A DNA stretch of 64,000 bases, from contig NZ_JBAIYU010000011.1 in NCBI RefSeq assembly GCF_036763085.1, forward strand, positions 1 to 64,000. The letters run 5' to 3'. Both the position numbers and the translations under genes were made by a program. Below, one piece after another: positions 62,518 through 64,000 of the stretch. Below the pieces are notes generated by a model. It worked only from the letters and a program-made list of their open reading frames with translations. It was not told the DNA's origin and did no database searches. Source of the DNA: JBAIYU01 sp036763085. GTDB lineage: Bacteria > Bacillota > Negativicutes > DSM-1736 > Dendrosporobacteraceae. Each line of letters begins with the position of its first letter. Within the stretch, counting starts at the first letter, position 1.

Positions 62518-63657
62518 TTATTTAGCACCTCCATGAGCAGCAACAATTGGTGCGAGAATTTCTTCAGGTTCAAAGAATGCTCCGTCTACTCTATTTACAG
62601 CAACTACACGGTCCATGCCTGCGTAACGCTGGACTTCCCCTACTAATTGTCCATAATTCATTTCAGGAACAATAATAGTGTGTGCTTGCTCAGAAAGTTT
62701 TTTGATAATGTGACCTGGGAATGGCCAAATGGTAATTAACTTTAATAAACCAACCTTTATTCCTTGCTCACGAGCTTTTTTCACTGCAGCAATCGCAGCA
62801 CGCGCTGTTCCGCCATATGTAACTACAACAATTTCGGCATCATCAAGGAAATGCTCTGTATATAAAGTTAATTCCTCAGTTGCATTATCAATTTTAGTGT
62901 TCAAACGACGAACTAGTTCGTCTGCTACCTTTGGATCTTGAGTAGGCAGTCCAGTGTAAGTGTGAGTCAAACCAGTCACATGATAAAAATAGCCATCACC
63001 GAAAGAAGCCATAGGAGGAACACCATCTTCATCAGGCTTAAAGGCTAAATATTCTTCAGGTGATACAGTTGGCTTTTTACGTTCGATTATTTCCAGCTCA
63101 CCAATCTCAGGCAGTTCAACTTTTTCACGCATATGACCAATTACTTCATCCATTAGCAAAATAACTGGTGTACGGAATTTCTCAGAAAAGTTAACAGCTT
63201 TAACAGTAACCTCAAACGCTTCTAGTACAGATCCTGGCGACAAAACAATAACTGCACGGTCGCCATGAGTCCCCCATCTAGCCTGCATAACATCGCCTTG
63301 TGCAGGAGAAGTAGGCAAACCTGTGCTTGGACCCGCACGCTGAACATTAACAACAACTACAGGTATTTCGGCCATAGCCGCATAACCAATTAATTCTTGT
63401 TTTAACGAAAAACCAGGGCCGCTTGTAGCAGTAATAGCTTTAGCGCCAGTCATTGCAGCGCCGCATATTGCTCCCATACTAGCTATTTCATCTTCCATTT
63501 GTATAAATCTTCCGCCGATTAAAGGAAGTTCTTTTGCAAGAATTTCTGCTACCTCTGTACTAGGTGTAATAGGATAACCTGCAAAGAATCTTACTCCTGC
63601 AGCTATTGCCCCTTCAGCACATGCTTGATTACCTTGCAGTAAACGAGCTTTCGTCAT
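62518..63657 (-). CDS. korA: 2-oxoacid:ferredoxin oxidoreductase, alpha subunit
   Basis: A 379-aa alpha subunit: LLQGNQACAEGAIAAGVRFFAGYPITPSTEVAE, EDEIASMGAICGAAMTGAKAITATSGPGFSL, and the C-terminal VVPEMNYGQLVGEVQR. It starts at ATG 63657 just after korD. The set is complete (alpha, beta, gamma, delta), as for 2-oxoglutarate or branched-chain oxoacid oxidoreductases. Confidence 0.9.
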   Translation of the reverse strand: MTKARLLQGNQACAEGAIAAGVRFFAGYPITPSTEVAEILAKELPLIGGRFIQMEDEIASMGAICGAAMTGAKAITATSGPGFSLKQELIGYAAMAEIPVVVVNVQRAGPSTGLPTSPAQGDVMQARWGTHGDRAVIVLSPGSVLEAFEVTVKAVNFSEKFRTPVILLMDEVIGHMREKVELPEIGELEIIERKKPTVSPEEYLAFKPDEDGVPPMASFGDGYFYHVTGLTHTYTGLPTQDPKVADELVRRLNTKIDNATEELTLYTEHFLDDAEIVVVTYGGTARAAIAAVKKAREQGIKVGLLKLITIWPFPGHIIKKLSEQAHTIIVPEMNYGQLVGEVQRYAGMDRVVAVNRVDGAFFEPEEILAPIVAAHGGAK

Positions 63658-63858
63658 TTATTTGTCACCTCCGTTGGACTTTGTTACCTTAATTACATAA
63701 TCAGGACATCGCAATTCACATTGTCCACAGCTAATACATTTATCAGCGTCTTTAATATAAATCTTCCCAAGCTCATCAAGCTCTAGAACCTTCTTAGGGC
63801 AAAAAGCAACACAGATATTGCAACCCTTACAAAACTTCTGAGTAATTATAAGTGCCAT
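63658..63858 (-). CDS. korD: 2-oxoacid:ferredoxin oxidoreductase, delta (ferredoxin) subunit
   Basis: A 66-aa 2x[4Fe-4S] ferredoxin: CKGCNICVAFCP and CISCGQCELRCP. I start at ATG 63858 with GGGAGGA, 21 codons inside the open frame, because the extra N-terminus has no such site. It is the first gene of the operon. Confidence 0.92.
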   Translation of the reverse strand: MALIITQKFCKGCNICVAFCPKKVLELDELGKIYIKDADKCISCGQCELRCPDYVIKVTKSNGGDK

Positions 63859-63933
63859 ATACAATTCCTCCCTTAGGCACGATATTTTGTCCATACTATG
63901 TATATATGGAAATCCAAGCAAAAACCAGTATTA

Positions 63934-63942
63934 ATTATAACA
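63934..63942 (-). promoter_or_regulatory. Possible kor operon promoter (extended -10)
   Basis: TGTTATAAT on the minus strand, an extended -10 (TGnTATAAT), about 75 nt before korD. No good -35 is seen. An AACATTC/GAATGTT inverted repeat lies upstream at 63958-63978. Nothing else is recognised to the window end. Confidence 0.45.
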
Positions 63943-64000
63943 TTTTTCAACTATTTTGAACATTCTTTTTCGGAATGTTGTTAGCAGAAAATACTATACT

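Noticed and set aside
1..64000. tRNA, rRNA, insertion sequences, prophage or toxin-antitoxin loci
   Set aside because: None could be recognised on either strand; strand bias and gene order are those of a conserved chromosomal core.

Overview
The window looks like chromosomal core DNA of an anaerobic, probably endospore-forming Bacillota, most likely a Negativicutes (Sporomusa/Pelosinus-like). I infer this from four things. There is a PolC-type replicase. The gene order from polC to recA is collinear with Bacillus subtilis. Sporulation-associated genes (ymxH, ylxY-like, mlpA, ylzJ, tepA) are present. Metabolism is oxygen-sensitive: a KorDABC-type 2-oxoacid:ferredoxin oxidoreductase, the anaerobic (cbi) cobalamin pathway and Lut/LUD lactate oxidation. 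The species itself cannot be read from the sequence. The DNA is AT-rich, most genes lie on the minus strand, and SD sequences are usually strong, often with GTG or TTG starts.

Layout, low to high coordinate. (1) 0.2-7.5 kb: recX-recA under a promoter whose spacer holds a LexA box, rpmE on the plus strand, a DEAD-box helicase, cinA, rimO and an orphan substrate-binding protein. (2) 7.5-15.8 kb: two small genes of unknown function, a YgiQ radical-SAM protein, rodZ, mnmH (tRNA selenouridine synthase), ftsK/spoIIIE, ylzJ and tepA. (3) 15.9-22.1 kb: RNase J, then the lysine/diaminopimelate operon dapB-asd-lysC-dapA behind a lysine riboswitch with a perfect TTGACA promoter. (4) 22.3-29.5 kb: a stress-type protein, ymxH, dut, an M16 peptidase, an amidase, a YlxY-like deacetylase and pnp. 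(5) 29.6-38.1 kb: rpsO, then the translation operon rimP-nusA-rnpM-ylxQ-infB-rbfA-nrnA-truB-ribF. (6) 38.3-42.4 kb: polC and an ArsC/Spx-like protein. (7) 42.5-57.6 kb: a 17-gene cobamide operon (cbiD to cobC) behind a cobalamin riboswitch. (8) 57.7-60.7 kb: lutC and a fused lutB-lutA on the plus strand. (9) 60.8-64 kb: a VOC protein and korDABC.

How the genes work together. The cobamide operon carries corrin-ring methylation and contraction (CbiL, H, F, G, D, J, E, T, C), amidation (CbiA, CbiP), aminopropanol arm synthesis from threonine (PduX, CobD, CbiB) and nucleotide loop assembly (CobU, CobS, CobC). It has no cobT, adenosyltransferase or cobaltochelatase in the window. The lysine operon feeds lysine and peptidoglycan diaminopimelate. 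The dipicolinate synthase genes (dpaAB/spoVFAB) that sit next to asd in Bacillus are absent here. LutC/LutBA and KorDABC suggest lactate or 2-oxoacid oxidation.

I found no wholly unknown multi-gene system, CRISPR array, insertion sequence, rRNA or tRNA. The most notable departures from the ordinary are a PolC with no visible proofreading exonuclease domain, an IF-2 with near-perfect 16-residue N/Q-rich tandem repeats, a cobalamin riboswitch whose terminator arm is also the cbiD ribosome-binding site, a 100-nt cbiG/cbiH coding overlap, and structured leaders ahead of an amidase gene and a stress gene.
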